Shown here one piece after another: positions 9,001 to 15,744 of a stretch of 38,738 nt of DNA. Position 1 is the first letter of the stretch; each line of letters begins with the position of its first letter. Origin of the DNA: Planctomycetota bacterium (GTDB lineage Bacteria; Planctomycetota; Planctomycetia; Pirellulales; UBA7805); NCBI GenBank assembly GCA_021413705.1, contig JAIOPX010000008.1, positions 1 to 38,738 on the forward strand. The letters are read 5' to 3'. Under the pieces are notes generated by a model that was not told the DNA's origin, did not search any database, and saw nothing but the letters and a program-made list of their open reading frames with translations. Made by a program: the position numbers and the translations under genes.

Positions 9001-9488
9001 AATAGCCGGACCCCGCTACCGACGTCGACCAGCCGAATCCGAGTGAACGGCGCCGGTGACGCCTGTTCATTGACTCCGCGGTCGCCTGCGTTTTCCAGTT
9101 TTGGGGACGCGACCAGGACCAAGGCTTCCGCCCCCAGCGCTTTTCCCAACTGCAGCCGCGCTTGCGGCCGAACCAGTCCCGCCACGGATAACTCTTGTTC
9201 TTTGAAAACCTTGTCGATCTCGGCGCGTTCCACCAATTGGAGGTCGTCCCCTCTCGACAGTTGGGCCGTCAACAGGTCGCACAAAGGGCGGACCTCGTCC
9301 GTCAGCGGCACAATGGCCCAGCGCCCCGACTTGGGGTTCTGCTCCGATCCGAAGACTGGCACCGTTTTTCCAGCCGGTGCCATGACGGCCGAAAGCAACA
9401 TCCAGCCAACGTACAGCCAGCTAAAACGACCGCCGGCCACTGCAATGAAGCGGCGGCGGTTCCCGATAGTCACGGCGCTGGCATTCAT
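6081..9488 (-). CDS. Large envelope protein: two CsgG-like domains, propeller-like region, C-terminal SUMF1 domain
   Basis: The 1135-residue protein begins with a hydrophobic signal or anchor (about residues 21-40). A CsgG/TolB-N-like domain spans about 55-190, with LQLVERAEIDKVFKEQEL followed by GLVRP and LGKALGAEALVL. A second copy covers about 200-330 (VVERSDLDQLQKESELSG). Then come a helical region, a Pro-rich linker near 495-520, a probable beta-propeller (about 520-870), and a SUMF1 domain (about 897-1132: RLPTEAEWEYACRAG, GLCDMHGNVSQWC). The SUMF1 part lacks the paired active-site cysteines of true formylglycine-generating enzymes. ATG 9488 starts 11 bases after the stop of the upstream WD40 gene, so the two form an operon. 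It is a close relative of the protein at 20809-24954 but lacks about 240 residues between the helical region and the linker. Function unknown. Confidence 0.85.
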   Translation of the reverse strand: MNASAVTIGNRRRFIAVAGGRFSWLYVGWMLLSAVMAPAGKTVPVFGSEQNPKSGRWAIVPLTDEVRPLCDLLTAQLSRGDDLQLVERAEIDKVFKEQELSVAGLVRPQARLQLGKALGAEALVLVASPKLENAGDRGVNEQASPAPFTRIRLVDVGSGVRLLDLMVSSAANGAELESALNRLAQARKKMRQPAASRHFLGIMGFTSEDWGANSSFESATLNALVESDLSRLQDVVVVERSDLDQLQKESELSGIELDLRASTWLVQGGLTKDGNQMQLSLSISPLAGGQRRLFKTTSPSEDLATIRSAIVAAIAKELGERAPPAAPGDIDVEADQFSQQGEWLKGQTRFAEAAPMYAAAHALAPCQHFGYSAYECRVMGATPYSLEQGKAVLALTRFDLDCLRRRLVEHPDGDGFGLDRLGLFWYADGKDRDFLYEWRQHNNKRNGELPPNWTPMEVGPEARRLEADVHAVYREKTALLAASLRGQGISESPLTRKLPAPQPVAPFVPPKQAPLPKAPPPDDPWRRYTWQRITFVPGPAADHALWEVFVDHSARSIRGHDELVLFWHPLPVAGSVRTFLMTRLRKPGGPMELVGHYDIEGGMVGRFAVSPRSVFVLATETELREYSADQMHTYTLDKSIPRRQLTDMAWFDGRIYLSVDAMTEKLQVDGKWDEFGALVRFDPATGKSELVASSKSAVVRHGLDHCSPYGIYQLTPDPEHKCLWFTVRQQKGQLQGLWKYMPASGQCQQVLSGDVRLVPGASGLLVQQAVQEYEGDLVAWWQVDRGLNPPQRLSMHSKREQTTAEMYFKERPSTAINSYHTNEGAELVDPWDRHFSAPRHAPYFETKGYFEDGLVGVSGNQNNAKLWYIAPRSAAQLPTLAPATRTDAPNAAPAPKLETITNSIGMKFVLVPEGEFAMGSPATESRHTKNEQQHRVRITHPFYLGVHPVTQAEYQRVMTKNPSLFSPTGEGREQVAGLDASRLPVESISWSDAQEFCKRLSQMEGQTYRLPTEAEWEYACRAGTTTAFNVGDTLSQEYANVEFNIGHTTPAGSYPPNAFGLCDMHGNVSQWCSDWFNEQYYFHSPAENPTGPATGTVRVFRGGGWPHEAVYCRAAQRWGGINGYVFTGLRVARDK

Positions 9489-9499
9489 TTTCCGAGCCC

Positions 9500-11029
9500 T
9501 CAAGGGATCTCCAACGTCCACACACGGAGTGTACCGTCATCGGCACTGGATACGAGAGTGTGGTGATCCGAAGTGACCTCCACTCCCGTGATGTTGGCGG
9601 AGTGGCCGACAAGTTTTCCGACTTCCCGGCGGGTCCGTACATCGAACACGATGAGTTCATTGAGCCCGTCCGCCCGCTTAGAGACGAGCAACTCGTCGGT
9701 GATGAACTTCGCCAGCGTCGCAGCCTGCCGAATCTCGCAGAGGACCTTCCAGTCCCTTGTACGCCATACGGTCACATAACGCGACAACTGCCCCCCCGCC
9801 AGCAGGTCGCCGCTTGGAGAAACCGAGATCGATTCGGCCGGATTCTTGCAATCCAATTGTTGAACCTGCAATTGTTCGCCGCGGCCCGAGTTCCAAATCA
9901 TTATCTGACAGGCGACCGGCCCGTCGCTGAACAGATCGGACGGAGAAGACCATGGCTTTGAGCGCGGGCCACCGCCCCCCATGGCCGAGGCCATAAGCTG
10001 ACCGCCGCCAAACGGCGGTGAAACGGAACGAATGGTGTACTTCGACACCATCGACAGGATTTCAAATGTTCGCAATGGCTTGCCCCCTCGAACGGGGTCC
10101 CAGAGATGGACGAATCGGCCACTCGCATCCCAAAGCTGTCCGCCGTCGGCGCTGAACCGCAAGTCGCGCAGCGGCCCCAAGTCCTTGTCTCCCCAATCCC
10201 GGCGGTCTTTCTGCAAAGTGCAGATTGTCACCCCATTGGCCGGATTGAAAACAACGATCTGTTGTCGCGCGACGTCAACGTACGCGGCGGCGTTGCCATG
10301 GGGCGCCATCGCCACGCAAGCCACCTCCTGCTCCGCCAATTTGAATTGACATAGTTCACGGCGAGACTCCAAGTCAAAAACCTTCACGTAACGCTGGCCG
10401 ATCGGCTGGCCAGTGCCACAAACAATGGCCCGGCGGCCGTCTGCGGAGATCCCCAGACCTGACAACGATTTCAATCCCGTGTCGAAGGAAGTGGCACGAT
10501 AGGACAGCGCAGGCGTGCTCCCCTGCACCAATCGGATTGCCGGGGCCGGAGACTGGGGCGCGGCCACTTGTGGTGCGATTGTGTCCTCTTGCTTCCGAGA
10601 CGCAGAGTTCGTGGCTGATTCGGCGGCACCCGCAGGTGCGTCAACTCGGTGAAGATCAAAGATCCCGGTTCCGCCAGCATACTTCAATTGCAGTTTATTG
10701 CGATCGACGAATGTCAATTGAATCACATGCGTCTGACCGTTGCTGGTGAGAACTTGGACTTGCACCGACTCCGCCTCAGTGCGGTCGATATGCCACTGCA
10801 TCGGCTGGCGGACGCTGCCAACGGATTCCAGCCCCGAACCATCGGAGCGAAATTCGTACGAGACCGGCTCGGCTGCTGAACTGCTCGCCGAACTCTGATC
10901 CGAATATCCCGTCGACGACCATGAACCTGAAATCAGCTCGGACGGCGCCTGACGGCTGCAACCGGAGGAAATGGCCAACAGTATTGCCAACGCCGCCGTG
11001 TTCTGGGATCGCGACATCTGCATGCCCAT
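9500..11029 (-). CDS. Lipoprotein with WD40-like propeller, partner of the downstream CsgG-SUMF1 protein
   Basis: The 509-residue product starts with a lipoprotein signal ending ISSGC, so it is likely anchored at the cell surface or in the periplasm. A lipocalin- or protein-inhibitor-like small domain follows at about residues 30-130 (SGSWSSTGY, FVDRNKLQLKY), then a linker, then WD40-like repeats from about 175 to the end (SISADGRRAIV-type, KVFDLESRRELCQF, GHSANITGVEVTSDHHTLV, DGTLRVWTLE). From about residue 180 it matches the WD40 protein at 19661-20809 nearly block for block; the small N-terminal domain is absent there. Start codons at 11029, 11023 and 11017 are all possible. It is the first gene of the minus-strand unit and is divergent from the ECF sigma gene. 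Confidence 0.83.
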   Translation of the reverse strand: MGMQMSRSQNTAALAILLAISSGCSRQAPSELISGSWSSTGYSDQSSASSSAAEPVSYEFRSDGSGLESVGSVRQPMQWHIDRTEAESVQVQVLTSNGQTHVIQLTFVDRNKLQLKYAGGTGIFDLHRVDAPAGAAESATNSASRKQEDTIAPQVAAPQSPAPAIRLVQGSTPALSYRATSFDTGLKSLSGLGISADGRRAIVCGTGQPIGQRYVKVFDLESRRELCQFKLAEQEVACVAMAPHGNAAAYVDVARQQIVVFNPANGVTICTLQKDRRDWGDKDLGPLRDLRFSADGGQLWDASGRFVHLWDPVRGGKPLRTFEILSMVSKYTIRSVSPPFGGGQLMASAMGGGGPRSKPWSSPSDLFSDGPVACQIMIWNSGRGEQLQVQQLDCKNPAESISVSPSGDLLAGGQLSRYVTVWRTRDWKVLCEIRQAATLAKFITDELLVSKRADGLNELIVFDVRTRREVGKLVGHSANITGVEVTSDHHTLVSSADDGTLRVWTLEIP

Positions 11030-11467
11030 ACTCGATGAGATTCCCGGCGGACGCTCGCCGCATTCTCTCCCCGCTAAGAAGGCAATGCAAGCGTTTTTTG
11101 ATGAGAGTGATGAAGTTTATTTGGCGGCGGTGAGCAGGCAATCGTCGACGACTGAAAATTGTCACAAAATTCGCGAAATCGCGCCAAGAAAATCAACCTC
11201 CGCCGGTCTAACAATCTATACGGCAACAACTCTCGCACGGTGGTGCGGTCCCCAACTGGATCGCCAGTGATGATGAATAAGCCACAAAAGCATTGGCCAG
11301 CCCGACCCGGATCGGGGCAGTCCGGGTCGCGCCCCAAAGTTCCTCAGCAACCGACCGAGGATACCTTGTCCCCGCATCGCAGGCGTGGCAATGTGGACAT
11401 TCGTGTCGATGCGGCTTACGATCACAACCATGATCCCGAGGTAACCGGCGGAACGTGAGACCGCATT
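11030..11467. promoter_or_regulatory. Divergent intergenic region between the WD40 lipoprotein and the ECF sigma gene
   Basis: No gene is convincing here. Promoters for both directions must lie in this region. Two symmetrical elements stand out: CGCGA-AA-TCGCG at 11172-11183, and a 9-base-pair inverted repeat CGACCCGGA/TCCGGGTCG with a 9-base loop at 11303-11329. Either could be a regulator site or an RNA hairpin. I could not assign -35/-10 boxes with confidence. Confidence 0.4.
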
Positions 11468-12019
11468 GTGCAGACGGATGAGGGGCTGGTCGACGAGTTC
11501 AAGCGGACGGGCTCTCGGCAAGCGCTCGATGAGTTAACGGACCGTCACGTCGCCAAGGTCCGCGCGATGGTTTCGGAAATGGTCCTCGACCGGTCCCTCG
11601 TGGACGATCTCACGCAGGAGGTCTTCTTGCGAGCGTATCGAGGCTTGGCGGGATTCCAGGGGCGTGCTCAATTCAGCACCTGGCTGTATCGGGTGACCAT
11701 GAACACGGTGCATGGCTACCTGGATCGGGTACGTCGGTCGCCCGTGGCGTTTCATGCCGAGCTGCCCGAGACGCCTGCGGCGTCGGACCAGCAGCCGGCC
11801 CAATTAGCGGTTCAAACGGAGCTGTCGAGTAGAATAGAAGCCGCCGTGGCCAGCTTGTCGCCGCCGCTGCGGGCCGCGATCGTGCTCACCACGCTGCAAG
11901 GGATGGGGGCTTCCGAGGCCGCAAAAATTGAGGGCTGCAACCTCGCCACGATGTATTGGCGGATTCATGCAGCGCGAAAAGCACTGAAGCGCCATCTGGC
12001 CGAGTACATGCAGCCATGA
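11468..12019 (+). CDS. ECF-type RNA polymerase sigma factor
   Basis: The 183-residue protein has the two-domain ECF layout. Region 2 covers about residues 15-85 (VDDLTQEVFLRAYRGL, FSTWLYRVTMNTVHGYLDR) and region 4 about 125-175 (SLSPPLRAAIVLTTLQGMGASEAA, then the recognition helix NLATMYWRIHAARKAL). The start is GTG at 11468; an in-frame TGA lies just upstream at 11456 and the next in-frame ATG would remove much of region 2. Its stop overlaps the next gene's ATG (ATGA), indicating translational coupling to a membrane protein that may be its anti-sigma factor. It would redirect RNA polymerase to specific promoters, plausibly those of the surrounding envelope genes; that target set is inference. 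Confidence 0.93.
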   Translation: MQTDEGLVDEFKRTGSRQALDELTDRHVAKVRAMVSEMVLDRSLVDDLTQEVFLRAYRGLAGFQGRAQFSTWLYRVTMNTVHGYLDRVRRSPVAFHAELPETPAASDQQPAQLAVQTELSSRIEAAVASLSPPLRAAIVLTTLQGMGASEAAKIEGCNLATMYWRIHAARKALKRHLAEYMQP

Positions 12020-12807
12020 ACAGCAAGCAGAACGATCCACTGGACTCGCTGCTCAACGCCTGGGCGCAAGGGCGAGCGGCACACGAGCCGGAACTGCGCG
12101 ACCTAAAGTCGCGCATTGGACACACTCTGACCAACGAGCAGTTTTTGGGCGATGCAGTAGGCGTACACCGGTCGACTCACCGACTTAGGGGGCGATTCAT
12201 CATCGGATTCTGCGGAGGTCTGGCTGCGTCGGCGCTGGTTGTATTCGGGTTGCTCAGGTGGGCGTCGCCGCGAGTCGAGCACGCGGAGGTGCCGAACCTT
12301 GCCGCGCTGCAAAAACCTCCCTCCGCGGCGCTTTTGCAATCGCAGGAATTGGTCGACAAATCTCGCCTGCTACATGCGGTGGACACCGAATTCGCGGGGG
12401 GCCTGGAGTGGCTGGCGGAAGGAGGAGAGGACGTTAGCCTGGCCGTGGGGCGCCCCGAGGTTGCTTCCCAGAGGGTAGGTCTGGCGATGCGAATGGTCTT
12501 GGTCCGTCGCCGATACCATGAGTCGGATTGGACCCGCGTCTGGTCGACTGATGTGGTGACGTACAGCGAGCAGGTCGTCGATTCTCTGCCCGGCACGACT
12601 TCCGCCGCGGTGTGGGCGTGCGTGTTGCCGGACGGCCTGATATCTTTGGATTGCGACTTGAGCTTGGAAAGTCCGCTCAGCGCGCGAGTCAGGTTCAGTG
12701 GGCTATTGAAGAGCGGGATTCCTCGCCAGGTTTTTTCGATCGAAACGACGGACGAAGAGTACCGGCTCTACCAGACGGTAGCCCGGCTGTCCAACGCCCC
12801 TTCGTAA
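12016..12807 (+). CDS. Single-pass membrane protein, candidate anti-sigma factor
   Basis: ATG 12016 overlaps the sigma factor stop by four bases. The 263-residue product has a cytoplasmic N-terminal part (residues 1-60, charged and helical), one membrane segment at about 61-81 (FIIGFCGGLAASALVVFGLL), and an extracytoplasmic domain of about 180 residues. This topology and position are those of ECF anti-sigma factors. No zinc-binding HxxxCxxC motif is present in the N-terminal part and I do not recognise an anti-sigma family, so the role rests on context. The external domain has no recognisable motif; it contains several RR and W-rich strands suggesting a beta-rich fold. Confidence 0.72.
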   Translation: MNSKQNDPLDSLLNAWAQGRAAHEPELRDLKSRIGHTLTNEQFLGDAVGVHRSTHRLRGRFIIGFCGGLAASALVVFGLLRWASPRVEHAEVPNLAALQKPPSAALLQSQELVDKSRLLHAVDTEFAGGLEWLAEGGEDVSLAVGRPEVASQRVGLAMRMVLVRRRYHESDWTRVWSTDVVTYSEQVVDSLPGTTSAAVWACVLPDGLISLDCDLSLESPLSARVRFSGLLKSGIPRQVFSIETTDEEYRLYQTVARLSNAPS

Positions 12808-12839
12808 CCGTCGGCACCGCTGGATCGGAGGGGAAAACG

Positions 12840-12995
12840 ATGGTTCCAACCCGCCGCACGAAGCGAAAGTGGCTTTGCAGTACACTGGACTCTTCACTCT
12901 TCGATTGCCGCAATTCGCTCTTACTGCGGGCGAGAATCACAGTACTGGGCCTGACCTTGCACGCGGGACGAACGGGATCGTGTGACTCAATATGA
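12840..12995 (+). CDS. Small ORF (51 residues) with strong ribosome-binding site, coupled to the next gene
   Basis: ATG 12840 is preceded by GGAGGGG six bases upstream, one of the strongest Shine-Dalgarno matches in the window. The 51-codon frame encodes a basic peptide starting MVPTRRTKRKWLC and carrying a moderately hydrophobic stretch (NSLLLRARITVLGLTLHAG). Its TGA (12993-12995) overlaps the ATG of the following gene (12992) in an ATGA arrangement, and that gene has no ribosome-binding site of its own. This suggests translational coupling or a leader peptide. No similarity is recognised, and it could be merely a re-initiation device. Confidence 0.5.
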   Translation: MVPTRRTKRKWLCSTLDSSLFDCRNSLLLRARITVLGLTLHAGRTGSCDSI

Positions 12996-14053
12996 CGATC
13001 AGCGCAACCATCAGTAAAAGATGTCTCCTCGCGTCCGTCGTGGGATTGATGTCGCTACTGATGACCACCATCGGGCAGGCCGCGGAACTGACAGTCATCG
13101 AAGCGGTCGACCAATGGGCCGACGTCTTTAGCGGTGCGGAGGTGAAGATCAAGTACAACGTTCGCTCAGCACAGCCGTTTGAAGGGCGGCTGAATTGGTC
13201 GCTATCGGTCAACCGGCGCACGGTGAAACACGGGCAATTGCCGCTGACGGTCAAGGCCGGCCAAGCGTCGGAAGCAGTCGTTCGTGTAAATATGCCCGAA
13301 GTGAAAGAAGGAGTGATTCTGGAATCGCAGTTGAACGTCGCCGCCTTTACCGGGGCCGATCCAAAACCCGTTGCCGAAGGGGTCAGAAAGGTCTGGATTT
13401 TCCCCGCGGATCCGTTCACCGACCGCCGCGAGTGGCTCAAGGGATTGCGGATCACCCTCTTCGATCCGGAAGGCAAGACGGCGGACGTGTTTGAAAAGTC
13501 GCACGTCCCCTTCAGGTTGAACAAGAATATCGCAGCGCTGGACGAATTGAGCGAGGGGATGGTGGTGATCGGCGAAGCTGTCAGCTGGCAGGATTACAAA
13601 TCACTGGCCGCGGCGATGGTAAAATTAGCCGCGCGCGGTGTGCCAGTTCTCTGCCTGGCACCTGGCGACGGCACGATGCCATTGCCCGGCGGCGAAGGCG
13701 CCGACTTGCCCACGCCGGAGAGTTTAGCGCTGCGGCACGAGGACGTGATTACTGAACTCGACAAACGACTGGATGCCAAAACCTGGCCACTGGAGGCAAA
13801 GATCACCTCCAGTCGGCTGGTAATCAAGAGTCATCGAGATCAAGTCCTGGTCGAAGTCAGGCGCCAGCCGCGCGGCTACTGCTGGTTGGAAGCACGCTAT
13901 CCCGGCAAAGGCCGGCTGTTGATCTGTGGATTTGCAATCATTAAACCGTGGGAGGCCACTCCCGCGCCCCGCTACTTGCTGTCGGAACTGTTCGCTCGAC
14001 TATCGGCAGACAGGCAGCCCACACCGTTACCCCAAGAGCAAAGGAACGATTGA
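12992..14053 (+). CDS. Secreted protein of unknown function in the ECF-CsgG operon
   Basis: The 353-residue protein has a clear signal peptide (residues 1-30, hydrophobic core VVGLMSLLMTTIG, likely cleavage after GQAA). Residues about 30-135 look like a beta-sandwich domain (WSLSVNRRTVKHGQLPLTVKAGQ), and about 145-345 like an alpha/beta domain with MVVIGEAVSWQDYKSLAAAM and GVPVLCLAPGDGTM, reminiscent of glutamine-amidotransferase-like modules found in secreted hydrolases; that fold guess is weak. ATG 12992 lies inside the stop codon of the small ORF upstream. It ends two bases before the CsgG-like gene, so both are surely co-transcribed. No catalytic residues can be named. Confidence 0.7.
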   Translation: MTISATISKRCLLASVVGLMSLLMTTIGQAAELTVIEAVDQWADVFSGAEVKIKYNVRSAQPFEGRLNWSLSVNRRTVKHGQLPLTVKAGQASEAVVRVNMPEVKEGVILESQLNVAAFTGADPKPVAEGVRKVWIFPADPFTDRREWLKGLRITLFDPEGKTADVFEKSHVPFRLNKNIAALDELSEGMVVIGEAVSWQDYKSLAAAMVKLAARGVPVLCLAPGDGTMPLPGGEGADLPTPESLALRHEDVITELDKRLDAKTWPLEAKITSSRLVIKSHRDQVLVEVRRQPRGYCWLEARYPGKGRLLICGFAIIKPWEATPAPRYLLSELFARLSADRQPTPLPQEQRND

Positions 14054-14055
14054 AC

Positions 14056-15057
14056 ATGAGACTCCTGAAATTAAGACTCGTAGTGGCCGTCTTGATGCTC
14101 TTGTGCGCCGTGTCTGCGGCGCGAGCGGACGATAAAGACAAGAAAGATGATAAGGTGCCGCAGATTTATCCGGTGGCTGTGCTCCCCTTCCAGGAGCGAG
14201 ATCGCGACTCCAAGGACCAAGGGGCCAAGGTGACAGACCTGCTATTCGCTAAGTTGTCTGCTGACCCGGGGCTGATGCTCGTCGACCGCGAGGACATGAA
14301 AAAGGTGTTGCAGGAGCAGGAACTGAACCTCTCTGGCCTGGTGAATCCCGACCAGGCGACCAAGGTGGGCCAACTCACCGGCGCCAAGCTACTGATCACC
14401 GGATCGGTGCTCCAGGTGGACAATTCCGTCTACCTGATCGCTAAGATCATCGGCACGGAGACCACCCGCGTCATGGGCGCGTCCGTGAAGGGAAACGTCC
14501 GCGATGACTTGGGCAAGCTGGTTGACGACCTGGCCCAAGAAGTCAGCAAGACGATCGTCAAGCGGGCGGATGACCTCGTGGCCAAGCCCATCACGCGCGA
14601 CGACCGGATCGCCGCCCTGAAAAAGAAGCTCGGCGCAGCCAAGCGGCCTACGGTGCTCGTCGAGATTTCCGAGCATCACGTGGGCCAGCAAACCATCGAC
14701 CCGGCCGCCGAAACCGAGGTCACGCTGTTCTGCACGGAGTCGGGCTTCAAGGTGATCGATCCCAAGGAGGGGCGCAAGCAGGATGCCGACATCTTGATCC
14801 AGGGAGAGGCGTTTAGCGAGTTCGCCGTGCGGCACGGCAACCTCACGTCGATCAAGGCCCGCCTGGAGGTGAAGGCGGTCGATCAGTCCACCGGCCGGAT
14901 CGTCGCCATCGACCGGCAGACCACGGTGGCGGTGGACCTGACGGAGCAGATTGCAGCCAAGAACGCCCTGCAGCAAGCCGGCGCCGAATTGGCCGAACGG
15001 TTGCTGGTAAAGATTGTGAATCCGCCGAAGGATAAGGCGAAAGGCAAGGGCAAATAG
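14056..15057 (+). CDS. CsgG-like secreted protein (curli-assembly/TolB-N-type domain)
   Basis: The 333-residue product has a signal peptide (residues 1-24, LVVAVLMLLCAVSAARA) without a lipobox cysteine, unlike outer-membrane CsgG. The CsgG signature is very clear: PVAVLPFQERDRDSKDQG, LMLVDREDMKKVLQEQELN, LSGLVNPDQATKVGQLTGAK and LLITGSVLQVDN. A second alpha/beta segment (about residues 195-310) handles a further VLVEISEHHVGQ motif. The C-terminus is Lys-rich. The same signature occurs in the large genes at 6081-9488 and 20809-24954. CsgG itself is a secretion pore; here, without a lipid anchor, a periplasmic binding or scaffold role is more likely. AAGGA precedes ATG 14056. It is the last intact gene of the sigma-factor operon. 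Confidence 0.85.
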   Translation: MRLLKLRLVVAVLMLLCAVSAARADDKDKKDDKVPQIYPVAVLPFQERDRDSKDQGAKVTDLLFAKLSADPGLMLVDREDMKKVLQEQELNLSGLVNPDQATKVGQLTGAKLLITGSVLQVDNSVYLIAKIIGTETTRVMGASVKGNVRDDLGKLVDDLAQEVSKTIVKRADDLVAKPITRDDRIAALKKKLGAAKRPTVLVEISEHHVGQQTIDPAAETEVTLFCTESGFKVIDPKEGRKQDADILIQGEAFSEFAVRHGNLTSIKARLEVKAVDQSTGRIVAIDRQTTVAVDLTEQIAAKNALQQAGAELAERLLVKIVNPPKDKAKGKGK

Positions 15058-15207
15058 CGCCGCGCGAACGATGAAGGCAGCAAGTTGCTCCCCCTGAAGT
15101 GCTTCGATAACGCTGGGGAACTACATTCATCCTGCCCTGCCAATGTTGTGATTTGGGAAGCGGGAAAAATCGAAGAAAATTCAACAATGATCAAGTTTTA
15201 GAATTGA

Positions 15208-15744
15208 ATGTTTTGCGCCGCGTTCTTGATGTTCCTGGCAGTTCCTGGAGCGGCCGGGGCCGATCGCGACATGTCCAAGAAAGCGCCTCTGCGAACGTGG
15301 ACCGATAATGCGGGCACGCATAAGACGCGGGAACGACTGGTGGAGGTGAAGGAGGGCAGCGTCGTGCTGGAGAAGGAGGATGGCGCCACCGTTGCCGTGC
15401 CGCTGGCTCGACTCAGCAAGCACGACCAGGCCTTTGCCAGGCAAACCGCGTTGCCGCCGGCCAGAAGCCCCATCCCCGCTTGGCGAACTTCGTTCCCGAG
15501 AACTCGTCAGGACCGGAGTCTCTGTCGAGTTCCGCGTAATGAACCGTTGTTGCGACCGCCTTTTTGGCGAGACGCGGGCGGCACTGCTGCCGGCGCTCAT
15601 TTTTCACTGTCCAGCGTGTCGACGTACTTCTGGTCCTTATCGCTCAGTCTCGCAAGCGGGACATGGATCGTCTTGCCGTCGTCCTTGCGCCGCAGCACCA
15701 CGTCGTCGCCGTCGCGCTTCACAAACCTCGCTTCGATCGTGTAA
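15208..15744 (+). pseudogene. Secreted SHD1-domain protein, probably a 5' remnant
   Basis: From ATG 15208 a signal peptide (MFCAAFLMFLAVPGAAGA) leads into one SHD1-type domain at about residues 28-80: LRTWTDNAGTHKTRERLV, then VEVKEGSVVLEKEDG and VPLARLSKHDQAF. These match the SHD1 domains of the convergent gene. After about residue 85 the frame has Pro/Arg-rich, unstructured sequence, and from 15597 it only reads the antisense of the neighbouring gene. The simplest view is that a longer SHD1-SUMF1 gene lost its 3' part here. A functional short protein ending near 15744 cannot be excluded. No Shine-Dalgarno is seen before the ATG. Confidence 0.55.
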
